From contig JBPYFK010000097.1 of assembly GCA_051984675.1 (NCBI GenBank), positions 1-31,903 on the forward strand: DNA of 31,903 nt, written 5' to 3'. This document shows, piece by piece, positions 1-7,365 of this stretch (position 1 is the stretch's first letter; every line of letters starts with the position of its first letter). The stretch is from JBPYFK01 sp051984675. Lineage in GTDB: Bacteria > Actinomycetota > Actinomycetes > Mycobacteriales > Pseudonocardiaceae. The notes under the pieces were generated by a model. It did no database searches. It was not told the origin of the DNA and worked only from the letters and a program-made list of their open reading frames with translations. Both the position numbers and the translations under genes were made by a program.

Positions 1-453
1 CACGACCCGAACGCGCCCACACCGAACTCACTGACCCCGACCTCGTTTGCGGTGGTCCGCAACGACTCCGGCCAGATCTTGCTGGTCCGACGAGCCGACA
101 CCGGCAACTGGGAACTCCCCGGCGGCAGCGTCGAATACGGAGAGTCCGCAGTGGATGCCGTCATGCGGGAAGTGATCGAAGAAGCCGGTGTCATAATCAC
201 CGTGAACACCCTCGCAGGCATCTACACCGACCCCGGCCACGTCATGCGCTACGCCAGCGGCGAGGTGCGGCAACAATTCGCCCTGTGCTTCCACACCGCC
301 CCCGTCCATGGCGAGCCCCGACCGGACGGGGTCGAAACGATCAACGCCGCCTGGGTGGCCGAGGACGATCTCGCGCAAATCCCTATCCATCCGACCATGC
401 GACTACGACTGTTCCACGCCCTGCACCACCCCGACCGCGTCCACGTCGTGTAA
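1..453 (+). CDS. Nudix hydrolase, 5' end outside window
   Basis: Hydrolyses a nucleoside-diphosphate-linked substrate (family knowledge; exact substrate unknown), cytosolic. The Nudix box is complete and perfect: it starts at GGSVEYGE, then seven residues, then REVIEEAGV, at about residues 41-63 of the visible frame, so the metal-binding glutamates are in place. The beta-strand before it (FAVVRNDSGQILLVRR) and the usual W-V-x-x-x-D-L segment near the C-terminus are also present. The frame stays open to the first base of the window with no start codon preceding, so the true start is probably just upstream; an internal GTG at 52 would cut the first strand. Length visible, 150 residues, is normal for a single-domain MutT-like protein. 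It stands alone, followed by about 140 bp without a gene. Confidence 0.88.
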   Translation, partial: HDPNAPTPNSLTPTSFAVVRNDSGQILLVRRADTGNWELPGGSVEYGESAVDAVMREVIEEAGVIITVNTLAGIYTDPGHVMRYASGEVRQQFALCFHTAPVHGEPRPDGVETINAAWVAEDDLAQIPIHPTMRLRLFHALHHPDRVHVV

Positions 454-595
454 ACGGCCAGACAACCACACCAAGTGGGGCGTGCCAGGGCGCGTGCGTG
501 TCTTCCGCTGGGCGTGTGGCCGCGTCTAGCAGACCGCGCTCGTCCGGGGACGGAGGTGACACGGAGGTAGCACTTCCCGCGTGGCCTCATTCTGC

Positions 596-1087
596 TCAAG
601 CGTTGTCCGCGATGATGTGCGCCGAGGCGTCGTCGCTGTCGGAACTGTTTACACCATCCCGTTCCGGCAGATCAGGTCGTTGTTGTTCTGTTCGGGTGAG
701 CTTCTCCTCCGATGGCGCGCGCATGTAGCGCGGGGTGAGATGCTTCTGTAATTGGGTGTCCGCGTGGTGTGCTCGCACCCTCCTCAGGGTCAACATCGCC
801 GCTCCGTGGGCGACGGCCACCACCAGCAGAGCCACTCCCAACCTCGTCTCGAAGTCCTGTATCACATTGGGCGCTCCCGTTGGAGACGCCATCAACAACG
901 TCAGTATACCCAGTGCGACCAGGTGAAACAGAGCCGTGATCAGTAAGTTGATCGACTCGGCAACATCGTGGTCCGGATAGGCGGCTCGTAGGTAGGTCCG
1001 CCCCTTAGCACGGATGATCTGTCCGTCCACCACGACGACACCGGACACGACAAGGACGAGGAGAGTGCTAGCCAGGTCAGTAGGCAT
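596..1087 (-). CDS. small membrane protein, three TM segments, unknown function
   Basis: A 163-residue protein not recognised beyond its topology. Three hydrophobic stretches are visible: residues about 5-25 (LASTLLVLVVSGVVVV), 45-66 (NLLITALFHLVALGILTLL) and 80-100 (GVALLVVAVAHGAAML), followed by a polar, charged C-terminal tail of about 60 residues. The start at 1087 is preferred over the longer frame (to 1228) because AGGGGAA lies just upstream and the first TM segment then begins directly after the start; the longer version would add a Cys/Arg-rich leader with no hydrophobic character. Probably cargo of the integrated region to its left or right; no operon partner. Confidence 0.6.
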   Translation of the reverse strand: MPTDLASTLLVLVVSGVVVVDGQIIRAKGRTYLRAAYPDHDVAESINLLITALFHLVALGILTLLMASPTGAPNVIQDFETRLGVALLVVAVAHGAAMLTLRRVRAHHADTQLQKHLTPRYMRAPSEEKLTRTEQQRPDLPERDGVNSSDSDDASAHIIADNA

Positions 1088-1672
1088 TGGTTCCCCTAGG
1101 CGGAGCGGTTTACCACATGAGAAATCGACAGTGATACACCCGGTATGCATCTCAATGGAGCATCCACATCGGACACATTCTCGCTGCTGTGGACTATTCC
1201 ACGTACCTCTAGAAGGGCGATAGACCATTCACACACGATCGAGTGATACATGCGATGTACAGCGGGGTCGATGCGTCGTGCTCGGCGCGTTGTCGTGACG
1301 CATTGGTGCCGTCCATGCACCATGGCCAACCGAGGGGCGAGGAACGGAAAGCCCTGCCCGGCGCGCGGACCTTAACCGGCCTGTTCGAAGGGCAAGGGAG
1401 CTAGGGAAGGGCGAACCCCCGTCACGCGGCCGGATGTCGTACCCGGCGCGAACCACCCTGGTTGCAGCGGTCCACAGGAGTCGGGAGCAGATGTCCTGTT
1501 GACCTCGGGCTGCGTGACTATCTGAGTGACAATCCCGCTGAACGCTTGCGGCCCCTCATGGACGCCTACGGACTCTTTGCGCAGCTCATCGTCGAGCCCG
1601 AGCCTGCTTGATCAACTGAAGACATTACCTGCGGTGCTGGACGCGGTTGTCGGTGTCGCCTCACCCGTTGTG
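1088..1672. other. gene-poor stretch
   Basis: 585 bp between two minus-strand genes. I find no convincing full gene. The only protein-like signal is a short plus-strand reading frame ending at 1611 (listed separately as a fragment). The segment 1330-1420 is purine-rich and contains no clear promoter or terminator. Confidence 0.5.
1501..1611 (+). pseudogene. possible C-terminal gene fragment
   Basis: Frame 1 from 1501 to the TGA at 1609-1611 encodes about 36 residues (GLRDYLSDNPAERLRPLMDA and so on) with amphipathic, leucine/alanine/proline composition typical of a real protein end. There is no credible start codon or ribosome site upstream, and a stop sits at 1402-1404. I cannot name the family. 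It may be the tail of a gene cut by the rearrangements of this region, or chance. Confidence 0.25.
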
Positions 1673-4243
1673 TCACCGTTGGGCATTCAGGATCGGGTGC
1701 AGGTCGCCGGGTGGCATGGGGCGGGAGAACAGCCAGCCTTGGTACCCGTCGAGGCCGAGACCGCGGAGCACGGTCAGTTGAGAGGTGGTTTCGACGCCTT
1801 CGGCGATGCAGGTCTGGCCCATGGCGCGGACCATGTCGAGGATGGCTTGTGTGATCGCCAGACTGTTGGGGTCGATGTCGATGTTGGAGACGAAGCAGCG
1901 ATCCAGTTTCAGGATCTGCACGGGGAGGTCCTGCAGCCGGGCCAGAGAAGAATGGCCGCTGCCGAAGTCGTCCATGGCGAAACGCACTCCATGCTCGGCC
2001 AGCGCCCGCATGGCGTGCCGAGATTGGAGCGGCAGGTGAATCAGCGAGGTCTCGACGAGTTCGAGAATCAGACGGCTGCCGGGTAAGCCCGTGGCGGCCA
2101 GCAGCTCGGTGATCTCTTCGACGAAGGTGGGGTCGCCGGGAAGTAATCCGGCCAAGTTGACGGTGACTGCGATCTGTGCAGGCCAGGTGGTGGCTTCGTG
2201 TACGGCGGTGCGCAGGACCCAGCGATCCAGCTCGCGCAGCAGGTGGCCGAGCGCGGCGGCGGGCAGGAACTCGTTAGGGCCTAACAGTCCGCGCTGGGGG
2301 TGGGGCCAGCGGACGAGTGCTTCGCAGGCGATGGTCGTGCCGTCGGCTGTGACGATCGGTTGGTAGTGCAGGGACAAGCCATCGTCATGTAGTGCCTCGC
2401 GGAGCTGTCCCTGCAGTAGGTCCTGCTCGGGGTCGCCGGAGCTACGGGGGAGCAGGGAGACGTTCGGGTCCCGCCTGGGTTGCTCGTCGACCGTGTCGGC
2501 GTGCCCACCGTCGGTGGATGGGGAGGGCGGGCGCGTTGTCTCGGGGGCGGTGTCGTGACCCCGCTGGACGGTGATGGTGTTGGTCTCGGCGTGGGCGCTG
2601 GTCCAGCTGTTGCCGTGCAGCCGTTTGGCGGCCTGCTTAATTGGGGCGAGGAGGTGGGAGGCCTCGCTGTGGCTGGCGACGGTTCCGGGTGGGCACACGA
2701 GGGTGGCCAGCGACAGGGTGTAGGGCATGCCGTGGGTCTCGCGGTCGAGGGAGAGCAGCTTTTTCGCGAGGGTGGCCAGTTCGTCGGGGTGAGCGACTAG
2801 CAGGAAGTCGTCGCCGCCGAGGTGGGCGACCTGGACTGAGGTCAGCGAGGTGGCGGCGTCGGTGAGGCTGCGCCCGATGCTGCGGATAACGTCGTCACCG
2901 GCGCAGAACCCGGCAGTATCGTTGATGTCTTTGAACCGGTCGATATCCAACCACCCGACGGCGAATGCCGTGCCGGTATCCAGGCAGCGGGTGACTTCAC
3001 GGTCGATGCTGTCACTGCCCGGTAGCCGGGTCAGCGGGTTCAGCGCGACCGCTTCCTCCACCTGCAGCTGAGCGAGGCCGCGGATGAGGTGGCTGGCGCG
3101 GACGACAGCCAAGCACCGGCCGTCCTGATCGACCACGACCGCGTCATCGTAGATGCGCTCGTGGTGCGAGCTGGTGATTAGTTCCAGTGCTTCAGTGGCG
3201 GTGGTCGAGGTCGTGACCAGACGGGGGTTGTCGGCTAGGCGGGAGGCCGGCTTCTTCGCATACAGCGCGTGTCCGTACGCGCCGGTGATGGCCAGCAGGA
3301 ATCGATTGCGGTCGAGGGTGTGCTGGGGCCGGTTGCCGTCATCGACGAGCACGACGCCGCTGATGTCGGGGTGCTCAGCCAGAACCTGCCGGACCCGCTC
3401 GCCGGTGGCATCGGTGGGCAGCATGGTCGCAGGCGAAAGGAATTCGGTGACCCGTGGTCCGGCGGCCTTGTCTCGATCGCGGGTGGCCTGGCCGGTTGCC
3501 GTCGGGCTCACGTGGGGAAGATGCACGGTGTCCGAGGGTCGTGGGGCGGGTGGGGCCAGAAGGTTGCCTTGTGCCAAGCGAATGTCATGTTGCTGGATAG
3601 TGGTCAACTGGTGATGGGTGTCCACGCCGGTGGCCACCAGCAGCGCGCCTGTGGCCTCGCAGAGCGTGTGCACGGATTCCAGTACCGCGAGATGGCCGTG
3701 CTGCTCCTCCAGTCCCCGGACCACGCTGGCAGAGAGCTTGACCAAGTCGGGGCGGGCGTTGGCCACCAACGTGAGGGCCACTTCGCTGTCGCCGACCTCG
3801 TGTAAGGCGATGCCAAAGCCCCAGCGGCGGAGCTCTTCAATTCCGACGAGCAGCAGATCGGGTTCCAGCTCACCCACGTCGCGGGCGATCTCCAGGGTGA
3901 TCTCGTGCTCGCCGCGACCCACCGCGTGCACCCTCTCCCGCAGCGTGTGGAGCACGCCCACGTCGTGCACGACCGTGCTGGCCAGCAAGTTGATATGCAG
4001 TGGCAGCGTGAGATGGCGTTCGGCAGCCACGGTCACCGCAGCGGCCGCCAGCGCACCGTCCAGTTCGCCCAGCCGGCCCTCCTCCTTGGCGTGCCGGTAC
4101 AAGTCGCCCACCGGGCGCGCCGAACCACAGACGAGCCCTTCGACGGCGATCGGGCTGCCGATCCGCATGTTGATCACGGGCTGGAACGTGAAACCGACCT
4201 CGTCCAGCAGCGCGGCCATGCCGCACATACTCCCGGCGCTCAC
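1673..4243 (-). CDS. c-di-GMP signalling protein: degenerate EAL - CBS-like - GGDEF - EAL
   Basis: 856 residues with four modules. (1) Residues about 12-230 form an EAL fold that keeps N85, E118, K169 and Q225 but has EGL for EAL, HEVGD where DDFG should be and ATGVDT for AEGVET, so it is probably a non-catalytic sensor. (2) Residues about 265-390 look like a CBS pair. (3) Residues about 400-545 are a GGDEF domain with a good DIDRFKDIND helix but GGDDF (476-480) at the active loop and no RxxD inhibitory site. (4) Residues about 610-850 are a full EAL domain: E641-A-L, N696, E728, D758-D759, K779, AEGVET (812-818) and Q835, all expected for an active phosphodiesterase. Likely net role: c-di-GMP hydrolysis controlled by the other modules. 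No TM segments are seen, so it is cytosolic. The first start is GTG at 4243; ATG at 4219, preceded by GGGAG, is a plausible alternative. It stands alone. Confidence 0.88.
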   Translation of the reverse strand: MSAGSMCGMAALLDEVGFTFQPVINMRIGSPIAVEGLVCGSARPVGDLYRHAKEEGRLGELDGALAAAAVTVAAERHLTLPLHINLLASTVVHDVGVLHTLRERVHAVGRGEHEITLEIARDVGELEPDLLLVGIEELRRWGFGIALHEVGDSEVALTLVANARPDLVKLSASVVRGLEEQHGHLAVLESVHTLCEATGALLVATGVDTHHQLTTIQQHDIRLAQGNLLAPPAPRPSDTVHLPHVSPTATGQATRDRDKAAGPRVTEFLSPATMLPTDATGERVRQVLAEHPDISGVVLVDDGNRPQHTLDRNRFLLAITGAYGHALYAKKPASRLADNPRLVTTSTTATEALELITSSHHERIYDDAVVVDQDGRCLAVVRASHLIRGLAQLQVEEAVALNPLTRLPGSDSIDREVTRCLDTGTAFAVGWLDIDRFKDINDTAGFCAGDDVIRSIGRSLTDAATSLTSVQVAHLGGDDFLLVAHPDELATLAKKLLSLDRETHGMPYTLSLATLVCPPGTVASHSEASHLLAPIKQAAKRLHGNSWTSAHAETNTITVQRGHDTAPETTRPPSPSTDGGHADTVDEQPRRDPNVSLLPRSSGDPEQDLLQGQLREALHDDGLSLHYQPIVTADGTTIACEALVRWPHPQRGLLGPNEFLPAAALGHLLRELDRWVLRTAVHEATTWPAQIAVTVNLAGLLPGDPTFVEEITELLAATGLPGSRLILELVETSLIHLPLQSRHAMRALAEHGVRFAMDDFGSGHSSLARLQDLPVQILKLDRCFVSNIDIDPNSLAITQAILDMVRAMGQTCIAEGVETTSQLTVLRGLGLDGYQGWLFSRPMPPGDLHPILNAQR

Positions 4244-4590
4244 ATGATTACCGCAAGTAGTCCTGACGTCCTCTCAGGCAGCGTTCACGTCGCTCATGAG
4301 CGGCACGCAGCTTCAGGGGCGCGCACGGCCAGATCTCGAATGCTAGTTCGATCGGCCGGCGAAGCTGCCTTAAGCCAGGCGTTTGCTATTCCAGTAAGAC
4401 GTGACAGCGGAGCACCCTGGCTTGCCGCTACGTTGCTTGCCAGCCCGGCAGAGCACGGGGCCAGCGGCACGATCTGTGGTTGCATTCGTGGTTGCATTCG
4501 CCTGCGTTCGGCACCGGTCGGTGGCGTGCATGGCAGCGCCGACGGACCGAGACGCACTGGTCGTACGCCGTCGAACAGTTGATCCCAGAG
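4244..4590. other. gene-free stretch leading to the first tRNA scar
   Basis: About 350 bp with no convincing gene. It holds the pair of GTGGTTGCATTC repeats (4476-4499) and, at 4571-4577, TCGAACA, which stands 13 bases before the tRNA-like core. The same TCGAACA-13-core spacing occurs at the other two scars (5837 and 12511), so this flank belongs to the integrated element and not to the tRNA gene. Confidence 0.5.
4476..4499. repeat. direct repeat pair, candidate integrase arm sites
   Basis: GTGGTTGCATTC occurs twice head to tail (4476-4487, 4488-4499), period 12, 115 bp before the tRNA-half at 4591. Nearly the same pair recurs at 9398-9418, and differently worded pairs with the same 12-bp period precede the scars at 5857 and 12531. 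Direct repeats about one helical turn apart at a fixed distance from a core site fit arm-type binding sites of a tyrosine integrase (inference). Confidence 0.5.
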
Positions 4591-4644
4591 CTTGAAAGCG
4601 AGCGAGCCGAGAGGTTCCGGGGGTTCGAATCCCCCGCTTCCGCT
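4591..4644 (+). repeat. tRNA-Ser 3'-half duplicate (att scar 1)
   Basis: Begins at an anticodon loop CTTGAAA (anticodon TGA, serine), continues through a class II variable arm (GAGCC/GGTTC around GAGA) and a T arm with TTCGAAT in a GGGGG/CCCCC stem, and ends in CGCTTCCGCT. The bases before it do not pair with the anticodon stem, so there is no 5' half and this is not a tRNA gene. Duplication of exactly the anticodon-loop-to-3'-end part is the signature left by integration into a tRNA gene. Confidence 0.7.
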
Positions 4645-4650
4645 ACTGAA

Positions 4651-4687
4651 AACAACGCTCGGCGAGGAAACCTCGCCGAGCGTTGTT
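4651..4687. terminator. perfect 17-bp hairpin with AAA loop
   Basis: Arms 4651-4667 and 4671-4687 are perfectly complementary and the loop is AAA. It follows scar 1 immediately and has a short T-rich side on either strand (GTTGTT, or GTTGTT read on minus). Similar hairpins follow the site at 6972 and scar 3, so it is part of the element end, probably terminating the leftward gene whose last codons lie just to its right. Confidence 0.7.
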
Positions 4688-4695
4688 CGTTCCTC

Positions 4696-4763
4696 GTCTC
4701 AAATCTCGTCTCAGTTCGTCCCTGGCCGACGCTTGCGGCGTGCCCGCTTCTCTCTGACGTGGC
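4696..4763 (-). pseudogene. remnant of a leftward gene's 3' end, probably an integrase
   Basis: GTCTCA repeats lie at 4696 and 4708 (period 12). Reading the minus strand from about 4758, the frame gives VREKRARRKRRPGTN then TGA at 4713-4711, so the stop codon sits inside the second repeat. The site at 7028-7085 gives GKKKRARNRRREANSDQN and a stop in the same position relative to its repeats. In actinomycete integrative elements the integrase gene commonly ends beside the attachment site, so these basic tails are best read as leftovers of integrase C-termini. The rest of the gene is absent. Confidence 0.4.
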
Positions 4764-4888
4764 TCACGATCGCGGCTGAGCGTGGGCCGATGAACTGTGG
4801 TTTTGTCACGCAGCAATTCCGCCTCGCGCGCACGCGGTCATCGGCGGGTGCGAGCGCTCGTGTGGATAGCAGGTCCGTCCCGTAAGGG

Positions 4889-5395
4889 TCAGTCGCCTGT
4901 GCCCGCTGTACCCGCCCGATGCTCGGCCAACTGCCGAAGGACCACCCAGCGCGTCACGGCGTACCCCAGCAGGCCGGTGTACACGGCCATGAACGCCACG
5001 AATCCCGTCAGGGAAAGACCGGACAGCCCCAGTGCACCGAGTAGCAGCAACACGACGGTGGCGACAACGGCCACCGCTAGCCCGAGCAGCAGGCCAAGAG
5101 CCCACCATCGTGCGGGCAACCGCGACAGCACACGTCCCGCGCTGGGGAGTTCATCCGTCACCCTGACGCGTGCGGCATCGAGATCATGTCGCACTCCTCC
5201 GGAGACGAACAGCGACACCAGCAACGACAGGACGATCGAGGTCACAAAGACATCAACGACGATGCCGCCACTGCTCCCAACGAGCGGCACGACGCCCGTC
5301 TGGCGATGGCCAAGCCAGGTGATCAGCGAGTTGATCACCACGTTGAGGATCGCGCCGATCGTCGCTTGCTTGCGAACGTAAGAGGTCACCGACAT
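4889..5395 (-). CDS. membrane protein with four TM segments, unknown function
   Basis: 168 residues, family not recognised. Hydrophobic segments at about 10-28 (ATIGAILNVVINSLITWLG), 45-66 (VDVFVTSIVLSLLVSLF), 98-123 (WWALGLLLGLAVAVVATVV) and 130-152 (LTGFVAFMAVYTGLLGYAV) predict four helices. The start at 5395 is chosen because AGGAG stands six bases upstream and the downstream sequence matches a membrane protein; the frame extends to 5692 but the extra part is Arg/Pro-rich and uncharacteristic. It is the only intact gene between tRNA scars 1 and 2, so it is probably residual cargo of that element. Confidence 0.6.
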   Translation of the reverse strand: MSVTSYVRKQATIGAILNVVINSLITWLGHRQTGVVPLVGSSGGIVVDVFVTSIVLSLLVSLFVSGGVRHDLDAARVRVTDELPSAGRVLSRLPARWWALGLLLGLAVAVVATVVLLLLGALGLSGLSLTGFVAFMAVYTGLLGYAVTRWVVLRQLAEHRAGTAGTGD

Positions 5396-5856
5396 GCGAT
5401 GCTCCTGTTGGGGATCAAGTTGTTCGTCTGTGCGCTGGTGGGGATGTGGCGGTCTTCTTAAGGGCTCTGTTCGTCGGCCTCGCGCATGTGCGAGCACGTC
5501 GTCGGGGCGCGCCGATCGTGCCTGGCCAGTCGATCGCCTTCCAGAAACTGCTGGCCTCGCCGCTGTCATCGATCGCTGACGTGGGACTACTGGTTGTCCG
5601 GGTAGCCGGCCCAGCACCGCGTGTAGCGCCCGACCCACAAGCGCCCGCGCCGGGACGCGCGGTCGACACACGTAGTCCAGGAGGCCGCTCAAGGCGCGTT
5701 CTTGCGACGGCGTTGATCACCTCGCAGGGTGGGCTCATCTGTGGGCTCAGTCATCGGCATTCAGTACCGTTCGGGCACCGTTCGCGTGGGTTCAGCTCCG
5801 TCTGATGAGCCGTACGCACGGACCCCACGACCGGTGTCGAACAGGTGTCCGCAGAT
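5396..5856. other. gene-free stretch with arm-type repeats
   Basis: About 460 bp. Both strands carry open frames, but their composition (Arg/Pro/Ala-rich) and the lack of ribosome sites argue against real genes. On the minus strand a frame around 5590-5650 reads LWVGRYTRCWAGYPDNQ before a stop, which could be a decayed gene end. At 5731-5749 there is a repeat pair (GGGCTCA at 5731 and 5743, period 12), 126 bp before scar 2. Confidence 0.4.
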
Positions 5857-5911
5857 CTTGAAAGCGAGCGAGCTCAGAGGCTCCGGGGGTTCGAATCCCC
5901 GCGCTTCCGCT
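5857..5911 (+). repeat. tRNA-Ser 3'-half duplicate (att scar 2)
   Basis: CTTGAAA anticodon loop (TGA), variable arm (GAGC/GCTC), T loop TTCGAAT and CGCTTCC acceptor half followed by G, 55 bases in all. The acceptor half would pair with GGAAGCG, a usual 5' end of tRNA-Ser, but no such sequence stands at the right place upstream. The upstream TCGAACA (5837) and its 13-base spacing match scar 1. The following sequence (5912-5990) is alignable with the other scars, including GTCTCA at 5971 and a weakened hairpin. Confidence 0.7.
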
Positions 5912-6288
5912 CCTATGACCCGGGACGATGGCGCCTCTGAGACTTCCCCGACGGGCGTCGTTTGGGTCTGGTCTCAGTTTCCCTCGCGGCGCCGTTCGCT
6001 TGCCAGCACAAGTCAGCACCGAGTTGCCCGTTCAGCCGTCTGAGCCACGGCCCCATGCGTGTTCCGCGCCGTGCGTCTGCTCGGTGTCCTCGTGCCAGTG
6101 GCGCGAGGTGACCGACATATGGACCGGCCGCTAGAGCAGCTGCGAACGTGAGGGCCCCCTTGGGCCTACGTAGGTGGCGCGGTTTACGTGGGGGGTCTAC
6201 GTAGGTTGCCCGACGAGGGACCTTCGGCCTATGCGCCACTGTTGAGGCAGTAACGCAGCCGCCATCTCGAAGCAGCCCCGAGGTAGTC
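5912..6288. other. decayed element end and putative operator region
   Basis: Starts with a degenerate hairpin and GTCTCA (5971-5976). The stretch after it (GCGGCGCCG, minus strand) aligns with the integrase-tail remnant at 7050-7070 apart from single-base gaps, so this is a frameshifted copy. Further right, 6165-6207 carries three TACGTRGG repeats (own entry). No gene is seen. Confidence 0.4.
6165..6207. promoter_or_regulatory. TACGTAGG repeat cluster, possible operator
   Basis: TACGTAGG at 6167 and 6198 and TACGTGGG at 6185; the first is inside the perfect palindrome CCTACGTAGG. The cluster is between scar 2 and the Cys/His-rich gene at 6394. Repeated palindromes upstream of an element gene suggest a repressor binding region (inference). 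Confidence 0.35.
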
Positions 6289-6393
6289 ATGCCCCAGCAG
6301 TCTCTGCCGCGCCGGTCGAAGAACCGTCCCGGCACGCATGCGACAACCGGCGCTCGCGAGGTGGCGCACATCCCCGGACAGCAGGAGCGTTCC

Positions 6394-6810
6394 GTGCGAC
6401 ACAGTCGCCCCACTACTCCGCTTGCGCACACGATCGAAGACCCCACCGAGCGCCTGGAGGCCACTCTCTACGCCGAGGACAGGGCGGAGGAAGCCGGGCT
6501 CTCCCCGTTCGAACGGGTCACCTGCCCCGTCCACCGCCGGTGGATTCACCAGTGCATCGCGTCCCCCATGCACGTCATCGAACTCACCGGCCACCGCTGG
6601 TGCCGGGACTGCCGCTCCGCGGCGACGGTCGCCGTCGACGAGCTGAGCGCGACGGTCTCGGTGACCTGCCCGAGGTGCGACCAGAGCCCGAACAGCTCCG
6701 CCACCCGCCAGATCGAGCGCACCTGCGAAGCCAGCATCACCCTCTCCCGCCATGCTCACACCGGAACTCGTCCGTCGGTTACCCGCCTCGCTGAAGCGAG
6801 GGTCGCCTGA
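6394..6810 (+). CDS. Cys/His-rich protein of the integrative-element type
   Basis: 138 residues. The core CPVHRRWIHQC, then GHRWCRDC and CPRCDQ, shows paired Cys/His positions that would bind zinc. From memory, proteins with this CPVHRRWIHQC block are frequent in actinomycete integrative plasmids and have no assigned function. The acidic N-terminal helix (DPTERLEATLYAEDRAEEAG) precedes it. Start: GTG at 6394 has AGGAG six bases upstream; ATG at 6289 (with GAGGT close by) would add 35 residues of low-complexity sequence and cannot be excluded. Its stop overlaps the next start (TGATG at 6808-6812), so the two are translationally coupled. Confidence 0.7.
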   Translation: MRHSRPTTPLAHTIEDPTERLEATLYAEDRAEEAGLSPFERVTCPVHRRWIHQCIASPMHVIELTGHRWCRDCRSAATVAVDELSATVSVTCPRCDQSPNSSATRQIERTCEASITLSRHAHTGTRPSVTRLAEARVA

Positions 6811-6974
6811 TGCCCGTTGACTCCGTGCCGCAGCCCTGCCCGCACTGCGTCCGCCCGATCGTGCTCACCACTCGGGGATCGGGCCGCCGGTGGGTCCACG
6901 TCGGCACCTGGCGACAACACTGCGGGGAACCGACGTGGATGACCCACGAGGCCACCGCTGTCGCAGTGGGTTGA
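6810..6974 (+). CDS. 54-residue Cys/His protein coupled to the preceding gene
   Basis: Small frame MPVDSVPQPCPHCVRPIVLT and onward, with CPHC near the start and H-x(6)-H-C (WVHVGTWRQHC) later, a zinc-ribbon-like arrangement. It begins with ATG overlapping the TGA of the upstream gene and keeps an even codon composition. Its own TGA (6972-6974) is the first three bases of TGACCAGCACA, the sequence that also follows tRNA scar 3 (12589-12599), so the gene runs right up to the element junction and may have been trimmed there. Function unknown; the pairing suggests it works with its neighbour. Confidence 0.55.
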   Translation: MPVDSVPQPCPHCVRPIVLTTRGSGRRWVHVGTWRQHCGEPTWMTHEATAVAVG

Positions 6975-7085
6975 CCAGCACAAACGACGTCCGGCGGAGG
7001 GAAGTCCGCCGGACGTTGTTCGGCTTGGTCTCAGTTTTGGTCTGAGTTGGCCTCGCGGCGCCGGTTGCGTGCCCGCTTCTTCTTG
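6972..7085. repeat. core-less element end (att scar homologue)
   Basis: TGACCAGCACA (6972-6982) is identical to the bases after scar 3. A 16-bp hairpin follows (arms 6983-6998 and 7005-7020, one G-T pair), then GTCTCA/GTCTGA at 7028 and 7040 (period 12), and on the minus strand a frame reading GKKKRARNRRREANSDQN before a stop. Everything that flanks the tRNA half on its right at the other scars is present, but the tRNA half itself is missing. Probably a recombination or deletion joint. Confidence 0.55.
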
Positions 7086-7088
7086 CCG

Positions 7089-7226
7089 GTCGGCATCTGC
7101 CAAGCCGTCGTCGACTGGACCACCGCCGCCATCGCCCTGGTCACCATTGGGCTGCTGTGGCGCTTCAAGATCCGCGAACCCTACATCGTGGTCGCCGCCG
7201 GCGGGCTCGGCATCTTGCTGCATTAA
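7089..7226 (+). pseudogene. chromate transporter (ChrA-like) C-terminal remnant
   Basis: About 45 codons ending at TAA 7224-7226: DWTTAAIALVTIGLLWRFKI and onward to EPYIVVAAGGLGILLH. One TM helix, the short basic RFKI turn and the final hydrophobic helix resemble, from memory, the end of ChrA-family chromate/sulfate exporters. There is no start codon and the usual 350 preceding residues are missing; the frame begins right where the integrase-like remnant on the other strand ends. The family call is tentative; that it is a truncated membrane-protein end is firmer. Confidence 0.4.
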
Positions 7227-7365
7227 CCGCTGGCCCAGCAGTGACGACTGCTCACTCGATCATGTGAAGATCGGTCATGGTGGGAAACGATCGTGATCGG
7301 CTGCGGCATCGTTGTCGATATCCAGGGGTGAGGCACTGGATACGCCGGAGAGGTTCCACATCATC

